A stretch of 64,000 nt of DNA from an uncultured Pseudomonadota bacterium (lineage in GTDB: Bacteria; Myxococcota_A; UBA796; JAFGLY01). Shown piece after piece: positions 17,859 to 26,570 of this stretch (its first letter is position 1; the number at the start of each line of letters is the position of its first letter). A program made the position numbers and the translations under genes. Location: positions 1 to 64,000 of the forward strand of contig CALDOK010000194.1 in the NCBI GenBank assembly GCA_937912125.1, written 5' to 3'. The notes under the pieces were generated by a model that searched no databases, was not told the origin of the DNA, and saw only the letters and a program-made list of their open reading frames with translations.

Positions 17859-18009
17859 GGCGGGCAAGTTATCCACGGCGCGGGGGAGTGGAAGGCCCCC
17901 ATCGACGCGCCGGGCGACTAACTCGAGCGGCCCCGCGCGGAGGGCCAGAGGGAGCAACGGGGTGCGGATTCACACGAGCTGGGGATACACTGCAGCGCCG
18001 GAGGTCCCG

Positions 18010-18591
18010 ATGCCCTTTCCGCTCCTCGCCCTGTTGGTGGCCTGCACCCCCCACCTCTACAGCCCCCCCGACACCGGGAGCGGCGAGTGGAGCTGGGATG
18101 CCCCGGACAACGGCTGGTCCATGGGCGAGCCCCCCCAGGGGCTCGAGGGCGATGGCTGGCATGTGGGCGACGTGGTGCCCGACTTCCGGCTGATGGATCA
18201 GTTTGGCGCCGAGGTGTCCCTCTGGCAGTTCTACGGTCAGGTGATCGTGCTGGACCACTCTACCTATTGGTGTGCGGTCTGCCAGACCTTGGCTCAGGAT
18301 GTGGACGAGACCTGGCTCGAGTTCGCCGACGACGGCTTCATGTACATCACGCTGTTGTCCCAGGACAACGAGGGCGCGGTGCCTACGGTGGATGTGCTCC
18401 AGAGCTGGGCCGACTACTTCGGGATCACCGCGCCTGTGTTGGCCGATGACGCGGGCATCGCCGCACAGGTGGTCGGCGCCGAGGGCTTCCCGCGGCTGCA
18501 GCTCATCGGCCGCGACATGCGGCTGTTGAACGACCAGATCGTCCCCACCGACGACGCCCAGATCCGCACCGAGGTCCAGGCCGCGTTGTAG
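18010..18591 (+). CDS. Thioredoxin-like lipoprotein (TlpA/AhpC-TSA type)
   Basis: A 193-residue lipoprotein. ATG 18010 follows GGAGG at 6 nt; MPFPLLALLVAC places the lipid on Cys12. A short Gly/Ser/Trp linker leads to a thioredoxin fold with GDVVPDFRLMDQFG (the typical AhpC/TlpA start), the redox pair C88-A-V-C91 after VIVLDHSTYW, and a cis-Pro segment EGFPRLQLIG. It should act as an envelope thiol-disulfide oxidoreductase or reductase. It is the third thioredoxin-fold lipoprotein here, without the calcium repeats of the other two. It is 9 nt from the convergent parvulin gene. Confidence 0.85.
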   Translation: MPFPLLALLVACTPHLYSPPDTGSGEWSWDAPDNGWSMGEPPQGLEGDGWHVGDVVPDFRLMDQFGAEVSLWQFYGQVIVLDHSTYWCAVCQTLAQDVDETWLEFADDGFMYITLLSQDNEGAVPTVDVLQSWADYFGITAPVLADDAGIAAQVVGAEGFPRLQLIGRDMRLLNDQIVPTDDAQIRTEVQAAL

Positions 18592-18600
18592 CGCCGATCG

Positions 18601-19440
18601 TCAGTCCACCCGCCGGATGACGTGGTAGCCAGCCCCTGTCTCGAAGGGGCCCGCGGTGGCCCCGGGCTCGAGGGCGAAGGCTTGGTCTTCCCAGTCTGGC
18701 AGGAACTGGCCGCGGGTGAACCATCCCAGGTCGCCGCCCCGGAGGCCGGCGGCGCCGTCGGAGAGCTCGGCGGCCACAGACCCGAAGGCTTCGCCGCCAT
18801 CCAGGCGCTCCCTGGCCGCCTGAGCGATGGCCAGCGCCTGCTCTCTGGCCCGTCCCGTGCGGTCGCCCTGGCTGCCCGCGAAGCCCACCAGGATCTGCTC
18901 GACCCGGATCTCCATCAGAGGCTCACGGAGGATGATGTGGAAGCCGAACGGGCTCTCCACGACCCCGCTGGTCTGACCCTCGGCCAGGGCGAAGGCCGCG
19001 TCCTCGAAGGCTGGTTCCATGGTGCCCCGGTCGAAGCCCCCCAGGAACCCCCCTCGGGCACTGGTGGTGCAGTCGGACTCTGCCTTGGCCAGCTCCGCGA
19101 AGTCTTCGCCCCGGGCCAGCCGAGCCTCGAGATCCTCGGCCTTGGCCCGTGCTGCGGAGGCGCTGCGGTGCACGTGCATTGGGCGGTGCGCGGCGGCTTC
19201 GTGGGCCACCAGGATGTGGCGTGCGGCCATGCGATCCCCGCTGGCCCCGGGGGATGGGGTGGCGGTGATGGCGATGCTGGGCGTCACGGCTGGAGTGGGA
19301 TCCGGCGCGGGGGCTTGCTGGAGGGGCTGTGGGGTGGATGGCGGCTCTGCGGGAGCGGGCGCGGGGGCCGTCTCGCAGGCCGTGCTGCCCATCGTCAGGG
19401 TGAGGATGAGCACCAGCAGCGGGATGAATGAACGCAGCAT
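18601..19440 (-). CDS. Parvulin-type peptidyl-prolyl isomerase lipoprotein with two PpiC domains
   Basis: A 279-residue lipoprotein (signal ending MGSTAC, Cys22). ATG 19440 is preferred to an upstream ATG because it gives a clean signal peptide with GAGG upstream. A Pro/Ala-rich linker (about 25-65) precedes two parvulin-like repeats. The first is about 70-170 (RHILVAHEAA, KAESDCTTSARGGFLGGF, GVVESPFGFHIILRE). The second is about 175-279 (RVEQILVGF, LSDGAAGLRGGDLGWFTRGQ, GPFETGAGYHVIRRVD). Proteins of this type help fold outer-membrane or secreted proteins, like SurA, PpiD or PrsA. It is transcribed away from the serine protease. Confidence 0.88.
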   Translation of the reverse strand: MLRSFIPLLVLILTLTMGSTACETAPAPAPAEPPSTPQPLQQAPAPDPTPAVTPSIAITATPSPGASGDRMAARHILVAHEAAAHRPMHVHRSASAARAKAEDLEARLARGEDFAELAKAESDCTTSARGGFLGGFDRGTMEPAFEDAAFALAEGQTSGVVESPFGFHIILREPLMEIRVEQILVGFAGSQGDRTGRAREQALAIAQAARERLDGGEAFGSVAAELSDGAAGLRGGDLGWFTRGQFLPDWEDQAFALEPGATAGPFETGAGYHVIRRVD

Positions 19441-19515
19441 GGGGGCCTCGTGTCCTCTCGTGGTCGGGGACACTTATCCGTCAACGGCGGGCTCCGCCGG
19501 TGATAGGAGACAGCC

Positions 19516-20637
19516 ATGCCCCCGCTGTCCCTGCTCTTCGCCTGCGCTCTGTTCTTATGCTCCAACGCAGGCGCCGCCCCGCAGGCCGCCTCGCAGGCCG
19601 CCATGCCCGACGCGCCGGTGGAAGCCTGGCTGGACAGCGTGCTGGTGCTGGTCACCGGCTCGGCCTGGTGCTCAGCCGTGTTGATCGACGACCAGGGCAC
19701 CGTGGCCACCGCCTACCACTGCATCGCGAGCGGTAGACGTCCCCAGCTCACCACACGGGATGGACAGCAGGTGCTGGCGCGGGTTGTGGCCACCGCACCC
19801 CGTGAGGATCTCGCGCTGCTGGAGGCGCCCGAGCTCGCGGGCCGGCCCTTCCTCGCGGTGCGCGAAGCGTCCGCCCAGCGGGGTGAGACGGTCTGGGCCC
19901 TTGGGCATCCGTTTGCACCCCAGGCGGACTCCAGCCCGCTGCTGGCCGGGACCCTCCAGTGGAGCGCCAGTCGCGGTGTGGTGAGCGGTGTCGGGGACCG
20001 CCTGGTGCAGATCGATGCGGCGCTCAACCCGGGAAACTCCGGTGGGCCCGTCGTGGACCAGATTGGTCGGATCGTGGGCATCGCCAGCCGCAGGCTGTCC
20101 GGCGACAACGTGGCCTTCATCACGCCTGCCCAAGGTCTGGCGGCCCTGGAGGACGAGCCGACCAAGGCGGCGCTGGGCGGCACCTGGGGCGCCTCGGTGG
20201 TGGCGCTTCAGGGAATGGACATCCACGCTGCGCCCTCCCTCGGCGCCGCTCTCCAGCTCGGACTCAGGGATCGGGTGCTGGTTCGGGCTGGCCTGCTCTT
20301 TCCCATCAGCCAGCGCTGGACCGCCCTGTCCCTGGGCTCCTCGTCCTGGGCTGCTGGCGAGCTGGCCACCAGCCTGCGCCTTCGAGCTGGCCGAGGGCGC
20401 TGGAGCACGACCTTCGATCTCGGTGGCGCCTGCCTGCTCATCGAGGGCGTGCAGGCCCAGATCGACGAAGACGCCATCCACCTCTGGGCCGCCCCCACCG
20501 CCCTTCGGCCAGGAGGCGTCGTCGCCGTCGGCATGGCCGGGAGCAGCTTGCGCGTGCTCGTGGTCCATGGCGAAGATGGCTGGACCTCCATGCTAGGGGT
20601 CGACCTGGGCTTTCCGGGGACGATGGGCATCTTCTAG
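19516..20637 (+). CDS. Secreted trypsin-like serine protease with beta-rich C-terminal domain
   Basis: A 373-residue exported protein (signal peptide about 1-20, ending NAGA) with AGGAGA before the ATG. Residues about 35-205 are a trypsin-fold (S1C/Deg-like) protease. The triad is visible as His68 (TAYHC), Asp98 (REDLALL) and Ser175 (NPGNSGGPV). No PDZ domain follows. Instead, residues about 210-373 are rich in short alternating strands with Trp, Leu and Gly and end in LGVDLGFPGTMGIF. That C-terminal part could be a small outer-membrane barrel or another beta domain. Probable role: envelope protein quality control or processing. Target unknown. Confidence 0.82.
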   Translation: MPPLSLLFACALFLCSNAGAAPQAASQAAMPDAPVEAWLDSVLVLVTGSAWCSAVLIDDQGTVATAYHCIASGRRPQLTTRDGQQVLARVVATAPREDLALLEAPELAGRPFLAVREASAQRGETVWALGHPFAPQADSSPLLAGTLQWSASRGVVSGVGDRLVQIDAALNPGNSGGPVVDQIGRIVGIASRRLSGDNVAFITPAQGLAALEDEPTKAALGGTWGASVVALQGMDIHAAPSLGAALQLGLRDRVLVRAGLLFPISQRWTALSLGSSSWAAGELATSLRLRAGRGRWSTTFDLGGACLLIEGVQAQIDEDAIHLWAAPTALRPGGVVAVGMAGSSLRVLVVHGEDGWTSMLGVDLGFPGTMGIF

Positions 20638-20712
20638 CCCGGCGCTGGCTGTGGGTGTCTCGCCGTCCTGCCACGCGGGGCGGGCGGACCGTGGGCGGGA
20701 TATGTCCGTGGC

Positions 20713-23700
20713 GTGAACACAGAGGTCACCGGCTTCGCGATAGACGAGTTCCTCGGGTCGGGGGGGATCGCCGATGTATACCGCGCGGTCTCGGAGGCCG
20801 ATGGCCGCATCGTAGCCGTCAAGATCCTGCGCGATCCCGAGCGTTCCCGGGCCAATGTCCGGCGCTTCCTGCGTGAGGGCTACCTGCTCCAGCGCCTGGC
20901 TCACGACGGGCTCCCGCTCTGCTACGAGGTGCTCGAGGAGCCCCGGCCGGCGTTGGTGCTCGAGCTGCTCGAGGGCTGCACCTTGTCGGAGCGCCTCAGC
21001 CAGTCGGGCCCCCTGCCGCCGGACGATGTCTTCGCGGTGGCCCTCGCCATGCTGCGCGTCTCGGGCTTCCTTCACCACCGCGGCGTGATCCATCGGGACA
21101 TCAAGTCCTCCAACATCTTCCTCTGCCGTGACGGCAGGGTGATGCTGATGGACCTCGGGCTGGCCATGGACCCCGAGGATCCCTTCACCACCACCCTCGG
21201 CGACGTGATGGGCACCTACGCTTACATGGCGCCCGAGCAGATCGCCGGCGCAGAGGTCGACCCCCGCAGCGACCTCTACTCCCTGGGCATCACGCTCTAC
21301 GAGGCGCTGTGCGGTCGCCGCCCCTACTCGGCGCGGGGCACCGCCGGCTACCTCCGAGCCCACCGCGCCGGTGGGGCTCAGCCCCTGGCCGAGCGGGTTA
21401 GGGATGCGCCGATCCGGCTGATGGACTTCATCCACCAGCTGATGGCGCGCGACCCTTCAGCGCGCCCATCCTCCGCCGGCATCGCCGCCGCACTGCTCAC
21501 CGGCCGCGAGGGTGGGCACAACGAGCTGCGCGCCCCCCCGCTGGTGGGCCGCTGGGCTGCCCGGGGCGCCATCGAGGCCGTGATCGACGGCGCGGGGGTG
21601 GTGCACATCGTGGGCGAGATCGGCGCGGGCACGGGCCGAGTGGCGCGCATGGCGCTGCAGCTGGCCCACGACGCCGGCCTCGAGTGCATGGCGCTGCGCT
21701 TCAGGCCCTGGGGGGTCCAGCGCCACCTGCTCCCGCAGCTCGCCAACGCGCTCTCCCTGATCCTCGGTGACACGGTCTTGGCGCAGCTCGAGCCCGTGCG
21801 CGAGGGGCTGATCCAGATGGCGGCCGAGGGGCCCTTCCTGCTGCTGCTCGAAGACCTCCACCTCGTCACGCCCGAAGACCTCGAGCTGCTTCCGGTCCTG
21901 CTGGCGGTCGCCCCTGGCGCGTCGGTGGTCACCACCGCCCTGTTCGCACAGCCCGGCTTGCCAGGCCGCGAGCTCGCCCTGCGCAGCCTCGAGCGCGAAG
22001 AGGTCTCCAGCTTGGTGGCGCGGATGCTCGGCAGCTCCTCGCCCCCGGCCAACCTGGCGGGGATGCTCCACCGCGAGACGGGCGGGCTTCCGGCGCTGGT
22101 GGTCCAGGCCGTGCGGGAGCTGCACGGTCGCGGCGCGCTGCGCTGCGAGGGCCTGGATGACGATGGAGAGCCCCAGTGGACCCTCGACGCCAGCCCCGCC
22201 CATGTGGGCTCGTTCGGGCTCAGGCCGCTGTTCCGGCAGGCGCTCGCGGACTTGCCGCGCGGCAGCCAGCGGGTGCTCGAGGTGCTCGCCGTCGCCGGGG
22301 GGCCGGTGCCCATGGACCTGTTGATCGTCGCCTCGGATGTAGATCGGGCGGGGCTGGACGTCCACAACCTGCTCCGGCTGGGGTTGGCGTCCCAGCGCAG
22401 CGCGCCCGATGATGACTGGATCTCCATCCGGCGTCCCGCCCTCACGGCGCTGCTGCACGAGTCACTCCCGGCCGAGCGACAGCGCGCCATCCACTGCTCC
22501 CTGGCCGCCGCGCTCGAGGCCTACGCCTCCAGCCCGTGGCGGGACGAGGCGCTGGCGCTGCACGCGGTGCTCGGGGCTGACGGTGAGGGGAAGGTCAGCG
22601 AGCTGCTCACCCTGGGCAACAAGGCGCTGTTCCTGGGCGAGGTGGTGCGCACGCGGGTGATCCTCGATCACCTGGCCGAGCAGCCGCCCGAGGACTCCAT
22701 CCTCAACGCCGAGGTCGCGCTGCTCCGCGGTCGGTTGATGCTGCGTGATGGCCGGCTCGAGGACGCCAGGGTGGCCTTCGTCGCGGCTCGCCAGCTGGCC
22801 CGTGAGGGCGGCGAGCAGCCTCTGGTGGGCTGGGCCACCCTCGGCCTGGCCAGGGTTCAGCTCGAGACCGGCTCTGGCATCCGCTGCGAAGCGCTCACCC
22901 TCGAGGCCGAGAAGATCTTCGCCCTGGGCGAGCCCGACCCGCTCGCGAGCGGCTGGTTGCTCTTCCTCAAGGGCACCTGTTCGTTCCATCGCGGGTCCGA
23001 GCGCAGCGCACTCGATCGCCTGCAGGCGGCCGCGCGCCAGGCCGAGGCTGCCGGTGAACCCGAGCTGCTCACGCGGATCCACTGCGGCATGGCGCTCGTC
23101 CACGGCTTCGGCGGTCGCGCCGATCAAGCCGGGCGATTTCTCGATGACACTCTCGCCAACAAGGAAGAGAGGCAGCCGAGTCCTGCCACTTGCTGCTTGC
23201 GCTTCCAGCTGGCTGGGATCCGTTGTGCCCAGGGCCGCCTGGGTGAGGCCATCGAGCTGCTGGACCATGCCATGCGCACGGCCCGTGCCCTGGGACATCC
23301 CTACCTCGAGGCTCGCATGGGGGTAGGGCGGGCGCGGGTGCACCTCGCCGCGGGCGATCTCCAGGGTGCCCAGAAGCTCCTTCGACGCTTCCGTGCAGCC
23401 CGCGAGCCACGCGCCGACGTCAACACGCGGCTGGCGCACCACGTCACCGCTGGTGAGCTGCGCTTCCTTTCCGGTGACCGGCAGGCGGCCCTGGCCTCCT
23501 TCGACCAGGCCACCGACCTGGCGCGGAAGCTCGGCCACGCCGTCATCGCCGCCTATGGAGAGGGCATGACCGGGGTGCTGACCGCCAGCGCGCACCCCCT
23601 CGAGGATGCCCTGGACGTGCTCGAGAAGGTCAAGGCGCGTCACTACATGGCGCGTCTGTTGTTGGCCGGTGCCGAGATCGTCGGTGACGCGGCCGCGGTG

Positions 23701-23904
23701 AGCGCAGCGGTGAAGGTGGCCCGCCAGGCTGGCGACAAGCCGGTGCTGCTGCGGGCCCTGCATGTGCAGGGCGGCGAGGAAGCCTGGGCGGAGGCCGTGG
23801 GGATCGCCATGGACCTGCGCGACGGGGCGGGTTCACTCCTGCTGCGGCACGTCTCGAGTCAGGCGGCCATGCGCTGGGCCCTCGAGGCCGAGCGCCGCAC
23901 CTGA
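20713..23904 (+). CDS. Ser/Thr kinase - AAA-like ATPase - TPR regulatory protein
   Basis: A 1063-residue cytosolic multidomain protein starting at GTG 20713. The kinase domain (about 1-265) has the loop LGSGGIADVY, Lys37 (VAVKIL), HRD 127-129 with IKSSN, DLG in place of DFG, and MAPEQ. Residues about 275-540 resemble the STAND/AAA ATPase of PknK- or MalT-like regulators, with LLLLEDLH (to 383) as Walker B. The Walker A place reads GEIGAGTGR (301-309), lacking the expected Lys. The remainder (about 550-1063) is a helical TPR-like array. No DNA-binding domain is evident, so output is probably by phosphorylation or protein contacts. Such kinases are frequent in Myxococcota. Confidence 0.88.
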   Translation: MNTEVTGFAIDEFLGSGGIADVYRAVSEADGRIVAVKILRDPERSRANVRRFLREGYLLQRLAHDGLPLCYEVLEEPRPALVLELLEGCTLSERLSQSGPLPPDDVFAVALAMLRVSGFLHHRGVIHRDIKSSNIFLCRDGRVMLMDLGLAMDPEDPFTTTLGDVMGTYAYMAPEQIAGAEVDPRSDLYSLGITLYEALCGRRPYSARGTAGYLRAHRAGGAQPLAERVRDAPIRLMDFIHQLMARDPSARPSSAGIAAALLTGREGGHNELRAPPLVGRWAARGAIEAVIDGAGVVHIVGEIGAGTGRVARMALQLAHDAGLECMALRFRPWGVQRHLLPQLANALSLILGDTVLAQLEPVREGLIQMAAEGPFLLLLEDLHLVTPEDLELLPVLLAVAPGASVVTTALFAQPGLPGRELALRSLEREEVSSLVARMLGSSSPPANLAGMLHRETGGLPALVVQAVRELHGRGALRCEGLDDDGEPQWTLDASPAHVGSFGLRPLFRQALADLPRGSQRVLEVLAVAGGPVPMDLLIVASDVDRAGLDVHNLLRLGLASQRSAPDDDWISIRRPALTALLHESLPAERQRAIHCSLAAALEAYASSPWRDEALALHAVLGADGEGKVSELLTLGNKALFLGEVVRTRVILDHLAEQPPEDSILNAEVALLRGRLMLRDGRLEDARVAFVAARQLAREGGEQPLVGWATLGLARVQLETGSGIRCEALTLEAEKIFALGEPDPLASGWLLFLKGTCSFHRGSERSALDRLQAAARQAEAAGEPELLTRIHCGMALVHGFGGRADQAGRFLDDTLANKEERQPSPATCCLRFQLAGIRCAQGRLGEAIELLDHAMRTARALGHPYLEARMGVGRARVHLAAGDLQGAQKLLRRFRAAREPRADVNTRLAHHVTAGELRFLSGDRQAALASFDQATDLARKLGHAVIAAYGEGMTGVLTASAHPLEDALDVLEKVKARHYMARLLLAGAEIVGDAAAVSAAVKVARQAGDKPVLLRALHVQGGEEAWAEAVGIAMDLRDGAGSLLLRHVSSQAAMRWALEAERRT

Positions 23905-23968
23905 GCTCTGATCGGCGCTGTTTTCTCGATCCGGCCAGCCGTCGCGAAAGCTGTTAGTGAAGCAGGAC

Positions 23969-23984
23969 CCCGCCCTACGGCGGG
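23969..23984. repeat. Small GC hairpin CCCGCC-CTAC-GGCGGG
   Basis: A perfect 6-bp inverted repeat with a CTAC loop sits between the kinase gene and the DUF429 gene. The same core (CCCGCC-CTAC-GGCGGG) forms the centre of the strong terminator at 37,644-37,672. Here no T-run follows, so its role as terminator, leader hairpin or dispersed repeat is open. Confidence 0.5.
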
Positions 23985-24047
23985 ACCCGAAGTCTCCCCA
24001 CAGGGGCGTCCAATGGGCGCCTCAACGCTCATCAGAGGGGTATCCGC

Positions 24048-24797
24048 TTGAAGAAGATTCGCTACTTGGGGCTCGATCTGGCCTGGGCTCCCCGCAACAG
24101 CTCGGGGGGCGCAGTCATGGAGCCGATGGACGATGGCAGCGTCCGCCTGGTCTCCACCGCCCACCTCCGCACCCACGAAGACGTGTTGGGATGGATCGCC
24201 CGCAACCGCGGCCGCCATGGCGCCATCATGTCCGTGAACGCGCCCATCATCGTCGAGAACAGCAGCGGCCGCCGCGGCTGCGACGAGCTCATCAACCAGC
24301 ACTTCGCTCGGCACCAGATCGACGATCACCAGGTGAACATCGTCGCTGCGGGGCATCCCCGCACCATGGGTCGCGCCATGATGCGCATGGGCTTCGATCC
24401 AGATCCGCAGGCCGAGGGGGATCGGGTCATCGAGACCTTCACCCAGCCGGCTCAGGTGTTGTTGTTCAACCTCGAGCGGCCCATCCGGCTCAAGCACGGC
24501 CCCATCGGCGCCCGCAAGGATGCGGTGGCCCGCTACCGCGAGCTGCTGTCGCTGCACCTGCCCGAGGCCGTCCCCGCGCTCACCAGCAGTCCTGCCCTCC
24601 GCGGCCTGCTCGAGCGGGATCTGGGAGGCCTCAACGGCACCCGCCTGGGCGAGCTCGAGGACAAGATCGAAGCGGTCATGTGCGCCTACGTCTCCGCCTT
24701 CCTGGACCTGCGCGGTCCCGAAGACTGCGCGTTCCTGGGCGACCTGTACGAAGGCTACATCCTGCTGCCCACTTCCGCGCAGCCCGGCGCCGAGTAG
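24048..24797 (+). CDS. DUF429 family protein (predicted RNase H-like fold)
   Basis: A 249-residue cytosolic protein. The start is TTG 24048, preceded by AGAGGGG. The N-terminal GLDLAWAPRN, the later IMSVNAPIIVEN with RRGCDE, and the C-terminal DKIEAVMCAYVSAF are characteristic of DUF429 proteins, predicted to adopt an RNase H-like fold. In many members a stretch of invariant Asp/Glu residues suggests metal binding; here Asp10, Glu79 and Asp206 region are candidates. The biochemical function of the family is not established. It is convergent with the NYN-domain gene. Confidence 0.8.
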   Translation: MKKIRYLGLDLAWAPRNSSGGAVMEPMDDGSVRLVSTAHLRTHEDVLGWIARNRGRHGAIMSVNAPIIVENSSGRRGCDELINQHFARHQIDDHQVNIVAAGHPRTMGRAMMRMGFDPDPQAEGDRVIETFTQPAQVLLFNLERPIRLKHGPIGARKDAVARYRELLSLHLPEAVPALTSSPALRGLLERDLGGLNGTRLGELEDKIEAVMCAYVSAFLDLRGPEDCAFLGDLYEGYILLPTSAQPGAE

Positions 24798-24818
24798 CCA
24801 CGGTCGCAGCCGCCCCCC

Positions 24819-24837
24819 GGGCCCGCTGTGCGGGCCC
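24819..24837. terminator. GC-rich hairpin between convergent genes
   Basis: GGGCCCGC and GCGGGCCC form an 8-bp perfect stem around TGT in the 74-base gap between the DUF429 gene and the NYN gene. It could terminate both transcripts. No T-run follows on either strand, so confidence is limited. Confidence 0.4.
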
Positions 24838-24871
24838 AGGGTGCTCTGCGTGCAACTCCCAGAGGGGGCGC

Positions 24872-26392
24872 CTACTCTTCGGACAGGGTCTGCTCGGCCT
24901 GCTCGGTGTCGGCCTGCTCGGTGTCGGCCTGCTCGGTGTCGGCCTGCTCGGTCTCGTCGGGGCCGGCGCTCTGATCGGTGGGCTGGAGCTCGGCGTCTTC
25001 GGGGATGTCGGCCTCGAAGCTGATCCATGCGAGCAGCTCTTCGATGCGCTGCCCGGCGCTGCTGTCGTCGAGCAGCAGCTCGGCCAGGGCCCCAGAGGAC
25101 GGAGGCTCCTCGAGCCCGAGGTTGGCGAGCTCGCGGAGGTAGCACACGTCCATCAGATCGAGGATCGGATCGATCTCCTCGGTCTGCAGGGAGAAGTGCG
25201 CCCCCTCGGAGCGGACTGGAGTGCCATCGGCATGAAGGAAGGCGCCCGCTTCGCGGAGGGCTCGCATCACGGCGCGGGCCCGGTTGGCCGTGAGCGCGCT
25301 GTCATCGCTCTGCTTGACGCGGCGGACGATCTCGGACCGCAGGGTGTGCATGTTGGTGCGGCGCCGGCGTTCCTTGCGCTCGAGCACCAGGTCGATGACC
25401 AGGCCTACCAGGCGGGCACGGACGCTGCGGCTGAGGGGATCGAGGCCTTCGCCGGCGAGGGCCTCGCGGAGCACGCTGGCCTCGCGCCCCAGGGACGGCA
25501 GGCCCGGGGCGTCGGGCTCGCGGGAGCGCGTGGGCTGCGAGGCCGCGGTCGGTAGCTCGTCCTCGTGGGGGTGATCGCCAGCGATGTCCACGGCGTAGCC
25601 GCCAGAGCGCTCGTCGCGACGGATGGCGACGAGGCCGAGCTTCTTGCCAGCCTCGAGAAAGCGGCCGAAGCTGGAGAAGCCAAGGTCGTTCTCGCTGAAG
25701 GCTGGCTCGCGGCGCGTCATGGCTGACTTGACGATGCTGGCCAGCACCCAGCCCTCGGTGTCCTGTCGCAGGCCCTCGATGGCCTCACTGAGGAGCGCGA
25801 AGGCCTGGTCTTTGTCGAGCCCACCCTCTGCAGGGCTGGGGTCGGCCTCGCGTTCGCGGTCGCGGTCGCGATCCCGCTCGCGGCGTCGGCCGCCGTTGTC
25901 ACCACGGCTGGACTGCTGAAGTTGCTCCTGCTTCTTGATCAGGCTGTCGTAGAAGATGAACTCGTCGGTGGCCTGGACCAGCAGTTTGGAGGTGGAGCCG
26001 CGGGTGCCGACGCCGATGACGCGCTTGTTGAGCTCCTTGAGACGCAGCGCCAGGGGCGTGAAGTCGGAGTCTCCGGAGATGATCACGAAGGTGTCGATGT
26101 AGTCGCGCGTGAAGGCGAGCTCCATCGCGTCGACCACCAAGGCGATGTCTGCGCGGTTCTTGTCGTTGCGCCCGTGGGAGGTCAGCTCGACCATGGTCAC
26201 GCCCTGCTCGAGCAGCGGCGTCTTGAACTTCGCGAAGCGGCCCCAGTCTGCGTAGGAACGCGCGGTGACGATGCGACCGCGAACCTTGAGGCGACGAAGA
26301 ATGGACGCGATGTCGACTTTGCCGAGCTTCTCTTTGTCTACGCCGGCCGCGATGTTCTCGAAGTCGATCAAGACAGCTAAGTTCTGCTCCAC
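24872..26392 (-). CDS. NYN-domain (LabA/DUF88-like) protein with OST-HTH/LOTUS-like domain
   Basis: A 506-residue cytosolic protein. The start is GTG 26392, with GGAG 6 nt upstream; the frame is open further but that extension looks non-coding. Residues 4-130 are a NYN PIN-like nuclease domain: LAVLIDFENIAAG (Asp10), RADIALVVDAME (Asp82, Asp88) and FVIISGDSDFTPL (Asp108, Asp110) supply the acidic metal site. A basic/acidic RERDRDRDRER tract follows (about 150-170). Next is an OST-HTH/LOTUS-like winged helix (about 185-265; GWVLASIVKSAM, SFGRFLEAGKKLGLV), an RNA-binding module. A second helical region (about 295-440) and an acidic tail with DTEQA repeats end the protein. An RNA-cleaving or RNA-binding role is likely. 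It diverges from the TPR lipoprotein. Confidence 0.88.
   Translation of the reverse strand: MEQNLAVLIDFENIAAGVDKEKLGKVDIASILRRLKVRGRIVTARSYADWGRFAKFKTPLLEQGVTMVELTSHGRNDKNRADIALVVDAMELAFTRDYIDTFVIISGDSDFTPLALRLKELNKRVIGVGTRGSTSKLLVQATDEFIFYDSLIKKQEQLQQSSRGDNGGRRRERDRDRDREREADPSPAEGGLDKDQAFALLSEAIEGLRQDTEGWVLASIVKSAMTRREPAFSENDLGFSSFGRFLEAGKKLGLVAIRRDERSGGYAVDIAGDHPHEDELPTAASQPTRSREPDAPGLPSLGREASVLREALAGEGLDPLSRSVRARLVGLVIDLVLERKERRRRTNMHTLRSEIVRRVKQSDDSALTANRARAVMRALREAGAFLHADGTPVRSEGAHFSLQTEEIDPILDLMDVCYLRELANLGLEEPPSSGALAELLLDDSSAGQRIEELLAWISFEADIPEDAELQPTDQSAGPDETEQADTEQADTEQADTEQAEQTLSEE
24889..24955. repeat. 15-bp tandem repeat coding for DTEQA
   Basis: The 15-base unit GCTCGGTGTCGGCCT is present three times exactly (24901-24945) with partial copies on both sides. 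On the minus strand it encodes repeated DTEQA in the acidic tail of the NYN protein. Three identical copies at DNA level suggest a recent expansion. Confidence 0.85.
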
Positions 26393-26570
26393 GTGAGCTC
26401 CGGGATGCGAGGGAGGTGGGGGGCATGGGAGAAGCCCCCGGGGGGGGAGGCGGCGTTGTACATCTTGGGCGCCTCGTCGCGTTCCGTAATGGAAAGCTGG
26501 TTCGACGACAAGGGAGCGAGTGCTGGCCGGTCGGGATAGAAAGGTCGTCCACTGTCTGCGAGGCGGCACC

